Shown piece by piece: positions 10,862 to 23,014 of a stretch of 64,000 nt of DNA. Under the pieces are notes generated by a model that saw only the letters and a list, made by a program, of their open reading frames with translations, searched no databases and was not told where the DNA came from. A program made the position numbers and the translations under genes. Source of the stretch: Hericium rajendrae (taxonomy: Eukaryota; Basidiomycota; Agaricomycetes; Russulales; Hericiaceae); NCBI GenBank assembly GCA_033439255.1, contig CM065883.1, positions 1,426,001 to 1,490,000 on the forward strand, given 5' to 3'. The number at the start of each line of letters is the position of its first letter. Positions within the stretch are counted from its first letter, which is position 1.

Positions 10862-11922
10862 ATGTCGTCGTATCCTCAAGCACAGACACAGCCCTATCCT
10901 CAGAACTTCAGCGTCGCGTATCAGACATCTTATGCTCATTACTCGGCTCAGACGCACTACCCGTCTGCGAATTACAACCAAGTTCCTGCAACCGCCACTT
11001 CTTTCTTGTACCCACCATCACAGTCGTTGCAGCAGGGCTCACAATCTCCTGCAAGGGATGTGCCACCACCACCAGACCCCTCCAATGTCACACCAGAGAT
11101 CGCCTCCCAGGCATTGCAACGTTTCATATCCGCTCAGGTCAAAGACGAGGGTTTTGACGGTGCGGAGCCTGCTGCCTTGAGACGATTTGAGCTTGAGGTT
11201 GCCGGATGTGAGTCGAGCCAGCTGGAGTTATCTACATTTCCCTTCAAGAGGTGCTCATGTTCCCAAATATAGTTGTCGTGAATCTTTATCAAAGAGCCCA
11301 TGAGTATGCGAACCTTGCCAATAGAGCCCAACCAGTTGCGCAGGACCTACTCTTGGCTTCCGAGGAACATGGACTTGATACCGAGCATATTAGTTCTCTA
11401 GAGAACGAGTTGAAGAGAAAGGAAAGACCTAGTGAGTACGGCGTACTTTAGCTATGTCGCCCAGCTCATGACTTCTCGTCAAGATTCCCCTCTGTCAAAA
11501 GTGCAGCCCGTGCAGCTAGTTCCCGCGCCCAAGGCGTCACCACCACCCAAATTACTATCTTCCGACGACGAGGGTACAGCGCCGGCTATACCATCTACGC
11601 TGCGCACCATACCTCACTACTATCCTCCCCTTCCGCCCAAGCATACGTATCTCAGAACACCTGTGCGTGCCGTCCGCCCCTTGAGCATTATGATATTCCT
11701 GATTTTCGTCCCTTTCAGCCGTCTCCACCAAAGAAACAGGCCCTACCATCGCTAGAGAAGAGGCTGAAGAATGCCAGTCTTGTCCAAGAATCTCTGAGAA
11801 ATCTCATGCTCGCGACGGAGGAGACGGCCGGTCTCGATGATGGGGAGCTGCTGGGCGCGATCGTGAATTGGGAGGCTACGGGACCGAGCAGGAAGAGATC
11901 GTGGAGGGTGAGCACGCACTGA
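10862..11922 (+). CDS. TAF8: TFIID subunit TAF8
   Basis: Subunit of the general transcription factor TFIID, which pairs through its histone fold with TAF10. Four exons (10862-11207, 11273-11431, 11484-11662, 11719-11922) give 295 residues. The order is a Tyr/Gln/Pro-rich N-terminus, then a bromodomain-associated (histone-fold) domain (VTPEIASQALQRFIS to NLYQRAHEYANLANRAQP), then the TAF8 C-terminal motif PHYYPPLPPKHTYLRTP. A basic C-terminus follows. I chose the ATG at 10862 (MSSYPQAQ) over upstream in-frame non-ATG codons. All splice phases agree. Confidence 0.92.
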
Positions 11923-12061
11923 CCTTCGTCATTCTTTTATTTGGGCAATCATGTTCGTTTACATATTGCGCATGTTTGGAGATACATTGTTTAATGTCTT
12001 TCATTCAATCAAGTTACCAAGAATATAAGGTAAAGAGCGTCTGGTCGACCCATCGATGCTG

Positions 12062-14591
12062 TTACTCTGCATTCAAAGACGACAACTCCGAGAGTTCGCT
12101 CGCACCATCTTTCTCATTAGGCGTTGCGTCCCTCATCTCGACGTCTTCAGCGTCCTGAGTTGCGCTCGTTCCACCGATGGAACGAGATACATTGACAGAT
12201 CTGCGTGGCTGTCTTCGGGTGGGGGTTGCCGAAGGTTTCTTTGCTACAGAATTCCTTTTTGGCGAGGCTTTGGACGCAGCTGCCACAGATTTGGTGAGGT
12301 CTGTCTCTTCGTCTGAAGCGATTGACGTGTCAACATCCATCTGCGTTCAGAGAAGGATAAGTTAATACCTTCATTCTCAGGATGCGGCACTTCTGGTTCC
12401 TCTGGTGCTGTGTGACGGGTCCTCTTTGCTGGAGCCTTTCGTTTCCGAGCGGTCGCTGCAGAATTGTCTGCCGGAGGTTTGCTCACGGACCCTGCTTTTG
12501 CTTTTCCCCTGCCCTTCCGCGTCCTCGTGCCAACAGAAGCCGCAGCTTCGGCTACGGCAGCGTCAGATTGTGTATCCTCGCTTTCAAATTCTGGCTCGGA
12601 CGTTGGTATTTCAGCAACTTTTCGCTTTGATCGTCGTTTAGGCGTAGTCGATGCGTCGGGTGCGGCAGTTGCTGCCTTCTTTACGAGACGAGGTCGTGGT
12701 CGCGATTTTGGTGGAGGTGGAGGAGCAGCTGCACTTAGAACATCACCGATGGCCTCTGAACCTGAACCCGTACTATCTTGTGGTATAGTATCTGTGGCAG
12801 GGATATTCTTCCGTGGACGAGCTCGAGGCTTTGCCTTGCTAGATGTGACGGTTACAGGAGCCGTTCCATCGCTTGTGCTATGTGGCGCAGGGCCTTGCAT
12901 AGTTTCCCGTGTCTTCGCCGCAGGACGCGCGCGGCTCCTAGCCCCGACAAGTGAAGTCGACGAGCCTGCATCATCCGGGGCTGGCGTTTGAGCAACGCTG
13001 GATGCGGGAGTGATGGAGGCGCTCCCCCTATCCACCCGCTTTCTCAAGGTATCATATCGATGACGGCACTATAACCGAAATCAGGAATGCACGTCTAAGC
13101 GGATTCAATCAATAATCTTTACCATGTTATCCGTTCGGCCTGATCCCATTCTTTCGCTGACTTCTTTCCACCTCACGTCTCCGGCTCGTAATATCTGCTC
13201 AACAATAGAAACAAGCCGTTTATCCTCCTCTTCAGTCCATTTTCCTTTGCTGACGGAGGGATTCAGCCGTTCAGACCAGCGATCGCGACACTGTTCATTT
13301 GTGCGACCAGGAATGAGAGAGGCTACTTCTACCCATGCATGGCCGTAAAGCTCGACTGCCGTGCGAAGCTTCGCGTCCTCCTCGGCGCTCCAGCTGCCTT
13401 TCTTGAGAGAAGGGTCTAACGAGCGGAAGTATCTATGTGAGCATTGAGTTGGTGTAGCGTCCTCTGACACCGTGCGCGCAACTGGTAAAGTTGTCTGTTA
13501 GCGAGCTGGTTAAAGAAAAAGTGAGCTATAGAGCACCTAGACTCCAGTTCTCTGTGCCATACACCTTGACTGCCTCAAGGAGGCGAGCATCGCTCTTGTC
13601 GTCCCAGACGTGGGTCTTTCGTGTTATGGCATGTCGCATGCAGTCGATTGGTGTCCGATTTGTCTGCATGACATGTAAATACCACCGTCTAGGACGGAAT
13701 AATAATCAATTGACTCACTCCTAGCCTCCTGGATATGTCAACCCAGTCGACTTGTCCTTCGGGTATGTCTGCTACGAGCGTCCTTACTTGGGTGATCTCT
13801 GCAATCATCCATTGGGTATGATTGAACTGAGGATGGCGGTCGCCGAGCCACCTAATCTCGCATTCCTTGGCAGAGCGTCCGACAGATGTAGAAGTTGACG
13901 TTACCTACAGCCCGTCTGAGCGACGGAGACAATGCAAGGGTGCGGCACTTACCTTCATGGAGATTCGATCCCAGTCAAGCCCCTCTGTGTTGAACTCCAA
14001 CTGCTTAGGCTGATCTTGAGTCATAAGGAATGGCTGCATGCCACGCCTCTGTGCATCGTATGCGTAGAGACGATAGTTTTCCATTCTGACTGCCTCCGCA
14101 AGGGCCTCAAGCTCCTTCGGCTTCACTGGCTCGGAGATAGGTTAGATTTTAGCGTCAAAGAAAAATGCAGGACATACTGGGGTGGGTTTCAGTGAGGTCG
14201 ATATATCGCTGCCTTCGCATGGCATCCTCGTAGAATGGGGAGCCCTATGACATATGAGCTTGGTGAGGTGTCAACATTCATGAGAGACATCACATACCTC
14301 AGCTGTGAGCTCCGCACTGGATATAAGACCAGCAGCCTTCTTAGATCCTGGAATCACAATAGAACCGCCCGTTTCAAGTTGCGGCTCATCTTCGTCGATT
14401 TCTGCTGTAGACTTTATTAAACCATCAGCACGAATTATCACGCATGATCAGTTTGGTGAACATACCAGCAATTTGTCAACTAATTGCAGTTCAGCCTGGA
14501 GCCTTTCTGTATAGACTTTCAGAGCGTACTGATGTTCTTTGTTGGACTGCAGAGATTTCTGCGCCAGTTCCTTGAGGCTTTGCGTCGTCAT
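12062..14591 (-). CDS. SNAPC4-like Myb-repeat transcription factor
   Basis: Multi-Myb protein resembling the large subunit of the snRNA-activating complex (SNAP190). The N-terminus MTTQSLKELAQKSLQSNKEH is a probable coiled coil. It is followed by GLDWDRIS/KECEIRWLGD (half repeat) and at least three Myb repeats: TPIDCMRHAITRKTHVW, GSWSAEEDAKLRTAVELYG...GRTNEQCRDRW, and GKWTEEEDKRLVSIVEQ...GSGRTDNMCRHRYDTL. The C-terminal third is Lys/Pro/Ala-rich and disordered, with AT-hook-like RGKAK/KRKAPAK patches, and ends SSLNAE. There are about eight introns. Its likely role, by family, is promoter recognition for snRNA genes. It could instead be another REB1/Cdc5-like Myb factor, but the repeat order favours SNAPC4. 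Confidence 0.8.
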
Positions 14592-14862
14592 GACCGACCT
14601 GGTTCCAGAGACCTATAGAGCTCTTTCGGGGACTTCGACAACGTGCATAACGCGAGCTGATTTGGAAGAAGAGAGTGCAAGAGGAATGGTCCTAGCCGAG
14701 ACGCGATCGTGAAATAATTGCCGTGATGATGTGAAGACGCGTTGTTTGACTCTGTGTCGTCACTAGCACTGGAACAGGCGCCCACACGCGTGTTCTCCAG
14801 CTAAGACTCCACTACAGTCGACTCGGACATCACTCGAAGGACGTCAGTAACGGCCTAAGACC

Positions 14863-15591
14863 ATGGCAAATGCATCCGCGAAACGAATTGGTGAGTTGCT
14901 CCCACTGAGCACGACCAATATTTTTCTTATCAACAGCTCTTAACTGCAGCGTCACAGAATGAGAAGGCTACCAAAAATCTCTTGTACGGCCAGCTCCTGA
15001 GTAACCTCCTTGCCCTCGTCATTCGACTTCTCCTTCGACGGAACGCCTTTCTGTCCTCTAAGAAAGTCATCGGTCTATATGGCTTTTCGCTGGCTCTGTC
15101 GCAATTCATATTCGGGCGCCTCGTCAAGATGGGGACACCAAGGCGTGACTCTGCAGGTACCTTGGTTTCTCCTGGAGATGACCTGAACCAGCCTGGCGTC
15201 ACCGAATGGTTATTCGATGTCCTCTATATAGCATGTGAGTGACTAGACCGTGTCCGATAAGCTTCCTCTCACATTGCGATAGGGACTTGTCAAGTCGTAA
15301 GCGCTATCTTGGGCGAGTGGTTCTGGTGGCTGTATGTGTCGGTACGTGTCTTCCCAGCTCATACATACTGTTCACACCGTGACCTATTCATGCATCTCCC
15401 ATCAGATACCGCTGTTCGTGTTCTATAAATTATGGACGGTGGCTTCGCCCATGTTCTTGGGACGCTCGTCAGCGCCGGCAGCCGACGACGCAGCTGCTCC
15501 ACAAGAGAATGCGAGTAAGAGACAAGAAAAGCTGCGCAAGCGGAACGAGCGTGGAGATCCTCGAGTGAAGACGCAGGCATCACGGCGGTAG
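14863..15591 (+). CDS. SND2: SRP-independent ER targeting protein (TMEM208/SND2)
   Basis: Small ER membrane protein of the SND pathway, which helps insert proteins with internal or C-terminal membrane segments. Four exons with consistent phases give 185 residues: MANASAKRI, then a membrane domain (LLYGQLLSNLLALVIRLLL, VIGLYGFSLALSQFIF, VVSAILGEWFWWLYVSIPLFVFYKLW). A basic cytosolic tail ends KTQASRR. Length and topology fit the TMEM208/DUF788 family. It is divergent from the SNAPC4-like gene, with 271 bp between starts. Confidence 0.88.
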
Positions 15592-15688
15592 ACCATCCAC
15601 GAAATTCACATATAACGTATCATGTACAAAGTGGTTTATATGCCGAGGCTGCAGTACCCTCATATCAAAGTCGTGCGCTGCATGGGAC

Positions 15689-17300
15689 TTAAGCCAGTTT
15701 GGCAAATCCAACGCGCGTATTCCCAGCATCGAAAGCTATAAGGTTCCGTCAGGACGGTCCTTATGGTCTGCTGTCAAAATGGCTCACAAGTATACACGTT
15801 CTGAAGGAACACATCTCCCGCAACCCAGAAGTCAGCTAACACGAAGCTTAGCACTCGGAACAAACTTCTCATATGACGACGTCCACTCACTACCAAGATC
15901 GGCGGACATAATTCCGCCCACACATTGCCCGAGGAACAATTCACCCAGGTTGAACGTGTCCTCTGAAATTGGGAACGCCGTCCCGCCGAAAGTCAAGCTC
16001 ACTTGTGGTGGATGCGAGCAAGGGACTGAGAACAAAACAGTCAGATCGCTAGTGCAGGTGAACCCACTGAAGTACAGACAGGTGAAGAAGCCGGGTCCTG
16101 CCAATAAGCTGGCATCCATTGATCCTGGGACCGCTTCGTAGAAGCGAGCAACATTCGTCGGGTCCCCGACAATGAGGGTGGTACCAGTATCAATGATAGA
16201 GGATAGACCGGTCACAGCAGATCTCCCATTGGCGTTGACTGACTGTAGATCTATCTGCCAGAAGCCCTGCACGAAGGTATGAGAAAATCAATAGCGAAAT
16301 AAGGACATCTGTGGACTCACGACGTCAGTTACAGGGTTCTGCGTGAAGCTGCCTGTGAACAAGGAGTCGTCGACGCCTCCCAAGAAGAGCTCGGAACCAG
16401 ATGTGGCCAATTTGACACCGAATTCGGGCGAAGTGACCATCCCTTGGGCGATCAAGGTCTGGAAGAACGGGTCTGCACCGAAGACTGAGATCTGTGGGAA
16501 CGCCATTCCCAATAGACCATCCGGCGGGAACTCGTCGATAGCAAATCCGTCCGAGTATTGACTGGAGTCGCCGACGGCTTGATTCGTGGCCTACAATTTG
16601 CAGAAGTATAAGATGAGGAATACCCTGCAGCGATGATACTGACTGTCAAGCCGGCGACTGTGACGGTGTCTGTGAAAACAGTCCCCTCCACCGTCGAGCC
16701 GTCCCCAAAAGCAAGGCTAAATGGTGCGCCGGTGCTGGCAGATACAGAACTCGTAGACGGGTCGTACAGGGTGTGACCTTCGCAATTGACTGTGCAATCT
16801 ACGCCGGGCAAGAATAGATCGCTGCTTCCTGTTTTCTCATGAAGTCATGCAAGACACTTCTCAGAAGTGGAGCCCTACCTGTGTCAAAATCGACTGATTG
16901 GGGAAGAGCAGATCTCGATAAATGAACTGTGAACAACGGGGCTGAAGTTGGTCTCACCAGTAAATGTCTTTGCAGGCGACCCGACGGAGATGCTACCCTG
17001 CCAGAGCGCGCCATCGTCGTCGTCTGTCAAGGGGTCCGCACCGGTCGCACGCTTCTGGACCGCTCGAGTGTCGCTCCGATGCTTGTTACCCGTGTTGCGT
17101 TCGAACGCCTCGAAACCGCGCTGGAGTTTGCGCTCAACTGACAGAAGGTGGTTGCGGATCTTCGTTATGTTTGCAATGCCGTTCTCGTCCGTGAATTTGG
17201 TGCGCTTTGCAAGGGACACCCGCGCCCCATTACTAGCAAGGGGCGAAGAGACGACAAGAAGGGGACCTGCAAGGACTAGGGATAAGAGGGACAGACGCAT
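15689..17300 (-). CDS. secreted pepsin-like aspartic protease
   Basis: Family A1 endopeptidase. The signal peptide is MRLSLLSLVLAGPLLVVSS. A propeptide region of about 90 residues follows, then the mature N-terminus (GADPLTDDDDGALWQGSISVG). The first active-site motif is DFDTGSSDLFLPG, the flap is LAFGDGSTVEGT, and the second motif is SSIIDTGTTLIVGDP. The C-terminus DFWVAGDVFLQNVYTSFDAGNTRVGFAKLA closes the fold. At least six short introns interrupt it, two of them flanking the first DTG motif. There is no obvious GPI signal, so it is probably secreted (polyporopepsin-like). I chose the ATG at 17300; the frame is open three codons upstream but lacks an ATG. Confidence 0.92.
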
Positions 17301-17353
17301 AGTGCACAAGAATGAAAACCACAGGTGGGCGAAGAGCCCTCCTGCAGTGTGCG

Positions 17354-17362
17354 TCTTTTATC
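17354..17362 (-). promoter_or_regulatory. TATA-like element
   Basis: On the minus strand CGATAAAAG lies 54-62 bp upstream of the aspartic protease ATG, a usual place for a TATA box in fungal protease genes. Confidence 0.35.
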
Positions 17363-18063
17363 GTGATCCTGGAAACAGCTTCCATTTTCTCCGGAACGCG
17401 ACGCGAAGGTCCATGTCGCAGTTCAGGGTAGATCATCATACATACAGAACTGGTACCGGACACGCGACACTTGGTCCACGATAGGAATGTACCGTTATGG
17501 CTGGTCTTCTGAAGTGCATGCTGTTCCGTCACCCCTTCGGGCAGAGTTCGAAAAATACCGCAGCCAGATGTCCTATATCATTGCATCCGCATCAGCAGGT
17601 TCTCTGGGCCAGGGCTGTCGTAAATAGGAAGGAAGAGAAGTGTCATATTTACAGTTATACTTGCACCAGTCGGACCGCCGGATCGCTATCGCCCTTGGAC
17701 GATAGCAAAAAAAAGTCGGTTCATATGACGCACCTGTGTCCTGAGCGGACCTCCGTCAATAGGGATCCAAATATACAGTCCGACGAGAACCGACCATCCT
17801 CGATGATACTGGAATCACAATCGCAACGTCTGGGAAAATATCAATCTGGTGAGGCGATGTGACCCAGTCAGAATTAGTAGTCCATGCTACAGTTTCGCCA
17901 TAAAGTAGTGAGTACCTGGGCACATTTAATGCAGACCTTAGGAACCATTGTACATTCAAAACGCTGTGGCACGTCTACGTCCAGTGGATGGACTTCGGTT
18001 CGGGAGAGCAATGCGAGGATGGATTGAGACCAACTTGGATGAAAACGGATGGATGCCGACACA

Positions 18064-18095
18064 GCGCGTCAACAACGCGTCAACAAAGCATCAAC
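18064..18095 (+). repeat. tandem 11-mer with ACGCGT core upstream of SFR1
   Basis: Three head-to-tail units: GCGCGTCAAC, AACGCGTCAAC, AAAGCATCAAC. The middle one holds ACGCGT, the MluI cell-cycle box bound by MBF-type factors at G1/S. The array ends about 70 bp before the chosen ATG at 18166. Confidence 0.5.
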
Positions 18096-18165
18096 AAATC
18101 TGCCCCGATGTCCGAGTCGTCAGCTAGCTTCCTGCCTCCTCGATCACGGTTTATCCTACGTTGCA

Positions 18166-20740
18166 ATGACAAGCTATCCAGGCCCTGTACGTTTATTCCT
18201 CATGATATTTCTATGCTTCCTTCATTGTTTCACGCACAGATCTACCCAGCGCTGAACCAGCAGTCTGAACATCCTGGAGATGTGGAAATGAAGGTCAGTA
18301 TTGTGATTCGAACTATGAAGCCGTCTTACTTTCTGACATCTGATACTGCTTAGGACTGTGAAGAAAGCGCCATATCGACACTGGAAGACAGAACTGCTCC
18401 GAATGTTGTAGGTTTTTTCTACGTTTAGTCAAGACGTATGTGCATATATGCGCTCATTTTACAGATATGGTGTTCTGGCCGCCCCGAGAATGTCTCTGGG
18501 ATGCTCATGGAAGCCGAAGGATCAGGTGCGGGTTTGAGGGCGGCTGCTTCCCACAGCATGCAGGTCGTCAAGGACGGCGCCGACTATGCCGAAATGAAGC
18601 AAGATCTGGCTACAGCTACCTCTGATACGCACAAAGGTTCACTCGATGTTCGCGAACTGATCGAGCCTTTCATAGGCGATGAACGTCTATCAAAGGCAGC
18701 TGAAGGCGATGCGGATGCTTCGCAGTCGAAACCTTCCTCCTCACTTGCACATGTTTCCTCCACTCCGACCTTGGCAGGATCCTCATCGCCCCCTTCCTCT
18801 GTCATTTTTGATATGAGGGCAAGTAGAGATTTCGATGTCGATCTGGTCAGTACGCATACACACTCGATGTTCGGATTATTTTGCGGTCTTGCTCATGCTG
18901 ATATACAGGCTGGCTCCGATGAAGAGTGGGGCCCATATACCTCGCCTCCGCCATCCGAGGATGCCATGAAATGCACTGACGCGTCTAACGATCTGAGTTT
19001 GACAACAGCAGTTTCTACGACATCAGAAGAGCGTATCTCTGGGTGTGAAGACTTAAGCACTCGTAACGATGGACCCTCTTCTACAGCTTCGCCGGATAAC
19101 CCCCGAGATGCCCAAACTCGGACTGCACCACTATTGAATGTGCACGCGGAGGGATCGACATGCATCTCTGATTCTCAGACTGGAAACTTCGGCACAGCTA
19201 CAATTTTTTCTGCGCCGTTCAAAGATGAAGCTGCCATCGAAACCATCCCGCACTCTGCTATATTGACTGATCTCTCTATCCCTGATGCTACGTCTAACCT
19301 GGCCGACTCACCTCCAAGCATGGGCTGTCCAAAGGCTTGTCTTGCTATGCCGCTTTCTCCTATCTCCCCGCCTGTGATGCCTTCTGCTTTCAACGTCGCT
19401 CTGCTGCCTCTGAATGATGCTAGTGTTCCTGAGGAATCTGCCACTCCCCCTGGATCTCCACTTCCGTGCTCCTCTCCGCTTCCTGCATCCTCTCTGCCTG
19501 CCTCGCCGTCGCCGACTGCTTCCACTTCGCTCGATGACAACACGGCCGCTGTAGCGACAACGGACTCCTCTGTTCTAGGCTTTGCTATACCCCCCTTTTC
19601 AAGGTCTTCATCTCTATTTGCCGCTACGGAGAAACGTGTTGAAGATGATGCTCAACAAGAAGATCCCTTAGATGTCGATGAAGAGATCCCCTTGAGAATC
19701 ATGTCTAGCCCTGGACCTCTGTTTCTCCGAGACGAGCGCATGGTGTCTTCGAGTCCCGTCAAGTCAGAAACTGTCCTTGGGAAGCGCCCAGGAAGTCCGC
19801 GTGAGGGGAAACGTCCTGAGGTATGTTTACCCGTCTTCATATTGCTCCATCTGGTCAACATGGATACCTTGCAGCAATTTGGCCGAGAGCGCCCTGAGAA
19901 TACTCCGATTAAACGCCTGGTAATGCTTGACTACTTGTTTATGCGGATACTTTTCTGATTGCTTTCTTTAAACAGAGACGAGAGGATATATTTTCTTCCC
20001 CGCCCCGTCCGCCACCTGCTCCCAAACGAGCAACGTTGGCATCGCAGAGGTTATCGCGTAAGAAGCTTGCGACTCCGTTCCGCTCGCCATTGATAGCGAG
20101 GCCCATCACGTCTGTCAAGACGGAGGTCCGAGACGCAACAGTCCCGCCGACACCCAGCTCAGCCAAGATTCATGACACGAAGATGCAAACTGAGGCCTCC
20201 TCTTCCAGAGCCGCCTCCGTGAAACCGACGTATGCTGATAAACCCAATGTCACGAAGACTATGATGACGTTGGCTCTGGCTTCGAAGGCAGCTTCGCAAT
20301 TCCGGTCTCCTTTCGCGGCAGGAAACGTCCCAAGCAACTCGCGCAATGCCATCCTGCCAACTCAGACCATACAGGTCCTGGAACGCAAAATGACGGCTCT
20401 CAGACGCGCCGTAAAGATCAAGGCCGATGATGACGAGGAGAAGCTGGAGACTCTGGCCCTCAAGTGGCGCGAGGCAGGCAGAGAAGCCGCGTATGAGTTC
20501 TGGAGCATCGTCAGAGATACACCTCAGGAAGATGGGGCCAGCAAGAAAGACAGCGGATGGGCTGGAGGATGGGGTTATGGTGAAGATGACAAGGTCAAGA
20601 AGGAAGAAGACGACTCGATCAGCCTTGAAGTCGAGACTCAGAAGGCGGAGGAGACGCTCGGTCTCATGCTTCGTCGCCTTGGTATCGATCCTGAGACACT
20701 GGGCTGGAATGAGGAGCAAGAAGTCTTTTTGGACGATTGA
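18166..20740 (+). CDS. SFR1: Sfr1/Mei5-like recombination mediator
   Basis: With Swi5/Sae3, Sfr1/Mei5 stabilises Rad51 and Dmc1 filaments in homologous recombination. The diagnostic C-terminal region carries IQVLERKMTALRRAVKI, a coiled coil, then ETLALKWREAGREAAYEFW. It ends LGIDPETLGWNEEQEVFLDD. Seven exons, all phase-consistent, give 743 residues. The first coding exon is only seven codons (MTSYPGP). About 600 N-terminal residues are Ser/Pro/Ala-rich and disordered, with RSPF/ATPFRSPL-type motifs, so the protein is about twice the length of yeast relatives. The start is uncertain: an in-frame ATG at 18049 would add 39 residues and place the MCB-like repeat inside coding sequence. Confidence 0.8.
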
Positions 20741-21180
20741 TGAGACGGACCATTCTATTGATCAGGATAGCTGAACGATGTTGTGCTGTATTGTAGACTC
20801 CATGCCGATCCCAGTAACTTCCCTTTGGAACTTCCCTGTGATATACGACTTGTTCTGTGCTTTTAACTTTAGTCTCGTGGTCCGTATGCAATGAAGGACC
20901 TCAATGGGTAGCCGCAGAACAACTTCACATATGATAGACAGTGAAGCATGTCCATTGCCAGATGCGCAGCTGAAAGGAGCAGTAGGACTCGGCGGGCAAT
21001 GGAAGGGTATGGAGGCTGGGAGCGCGACAAGACGCGTCGCGATCACATGAACGACGGAAGCATGCACGTCGTCCCGCGCAGCCGTCAGGCCTCTTGTCCG
21101 ACGCGGTCACCGACTCTCATTCCACAACTTCAGCTATCGACCAGAGTGCTTTGACTGACTTATTGGCCGCAACGCTCCAA
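20741..21180. other. intergenic stretch
   Basis: Holds the 3' flank of SFR1 and the upstream region of the next gene. I see no RNA gene or repeat. Confidence 0.45.
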
Positions 21181-23014
21181 TGGCGAAAGGAGGCAAGAAA
21201 GGCCCACCTTACACCGACGAACCAGAGTACAAAGTACATCGTCATCACGAGGCCTTATGGCATGAAGCCGACGAACCGCGACAAGGGCGACATTGATCGG
21301 GTTGCTTCTTGGGTATGTCTAATGTTGAATGATGTCTCGGCAGTGGAAGCTGTCTGGACTATGAATACGGTGCGTATACACTTCTGCCTTCGCGCGGGAG
21401 CCCGTCAGATCCGAGGCCTGAGGTCGCTCATGACGCCCTCGCTAGAGAGACGAGATCATCGTGCAATTAGGGTTGCACATAGATATAGAGCCTATGCTGG
21501 GCGCTCACAAGTGGCACAAGATTGTCAACAATTACAATGGAAACCCGGAGGCGGTATCTTGTGTGTTCCAGTACAACTACAGGATGTCCGGGGAGCCTGG
21601 CATGCGTGCGTAGACTAAATGCCTGACGCGTTCCATGCAGATACAGAAAAGGCTGAACTGTCTTTGCCTAGATATGTGGAGAGAGAATTTCGCGTCTGAT
21701 AGTTTTCCTCCGGATAGTGTCTTCAGCAAACCTTATCCTCGTCCGAGCTATGCTAAACCACGGCTTGCTAACCTGGCATTACCGCTCCCGGCAAACCGAC
21801 AACGCACACCCACGCCTGAGCCCGTATCTGAGCCCGCGCATGCAGCGAACCCTACGGATGAGCCAGCGGCGAACGCTGCTGAGGTGAAGTCAGAAGTTAC
21901 TGAACGGCTTGGTAATTATAATCTGCTGACCATTGCGAATTGACCTTGCTGAAAGTTCCTAAAGCCAAGTTAACATCGAAGATGGACCCATACGAGCAGG
22001 GTATGCTTGTCTCATTCTGCTTCGCATACCGGCCATATCCTAATTCAATATTCAGATGAAGCGTCACAGCAACTCCTTCGTTCAGATAACAGCGCGGTCG
22101 AGGGTGAAGAGACAGGGAAGCCAGATAATCTAGACTGTGTGTTCTTCTCTTGAACTCCCGGAACAGAATATGTGCCTTCACGAGACATGGTCAACCGCTT
22201 CAATGCCCTCAATCAATCTCGCGCTCCCACCAGTAGGTGTCTTTCCTTTATCACATACAGCATTGCTGACCATCGCGGTCTGCGAATACAGTGATTAAAG
22301 AGGAGAACTCTTCTGCACCAAGCATTTCCGCCTACGGTTGGTCTTAGGACACATGTAGCCTGCTTTGTGCACGATTCTGACCGTTGTCCATAAGACCGAA
22401 GCAATACTTCGGTGAAGCCTGAGCCCGACACTGGCGACGTATCGGCTCCCTCGCCAGCCTGGGTTGCGCTTCATGCACGACTCGAGGCTCAGCGAGCCGA
22501 ACGATTACCGGTTTCGTCTTTAGGTATGTAAGAAAACTCGATGGACATGCCTGTAACATTCACGCAAATGCCATTCGCATACATCACAGATAGAGCGCTA
22601 GACGTGAAGCGCGAGCCTGCCGACGCCCCAGAGACGAAACCAACACCACAGTCTCACGAACCAACTCGCGATCCACGAAGGACAATCCAGTCAGGTACGC
22701 ATGCAAAGTTGGTGCTCCTGCCCATGCAGAAGACTCAGTAGACATTTCTGCATCGTTCAGCTTCTTCAGCAGTGAAGCCAGAGCCAGGAGACTCGACGTC
22801 ACTTAGGTTGCCTCCGAAGCCCATGCCGCCCAGTCAAGACCCAAGGAAGTCTGACAGACCTGGAGATTTATCACGACTGTCATTTAAGAGGACGAAAAGA
22901 GAAGATTCCGGAGAACAAGGTAAGGAGCGTTCATAGTGTGCAGCAACGACATTGATTGGATCATCCTCCGTTGTAGATGCGCTTAAGCGAGTGAAGACTG
23001 AGTATGGGCGATGA
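21181..23014 (+). CDS. unrecognised protein with multiple SUMO-consensus sites
   Basis: I recognise no family. The first ATG-led exon would read MAKGGKKGPPYTDEPEYK, but its frame does not join the next block, KYIVITRPYGMKPTNRDKGDIDRVASW, without a one-base change, so the 5' structure is unsure. A conserved-looking core follows (IDIEPMLGAHKWHKIVNNYN, NPEAVSCVFQYNYRMSGEPG). Then a long disordered tail is spread over at least eight tiny exons and ends RVKTEYGR (TGA 23012-23014). The tail is Pro/Glu/Lys-rich and carries six psi-K-x-E motifs (VKSE, IKEE, VKPE, VKRE, VKPE, VKTE), which suggests a nuclear protein. The C-terminal exon chain is well supported; the first 300 bp are not. Confidence 0.6.

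Larger units (their letters stand above)
17301..18165. other. divergent intergenic region
   Basis: Shared upstream region of the aspartic protease (minus) and the Sfr1-like gene (plus). It holds the TATA-like element and the tandem MCB-type repeat listed separately. No gene is seen. Confidence 0.5.

Noticed and set aside
21094-21618. A continuous 174-codon plus-strand frame as a separate gene
   Set aside because: It overlaps the better supported exons (GAHKWHKIVNNYN block) in another frame and has no recognisable motif.
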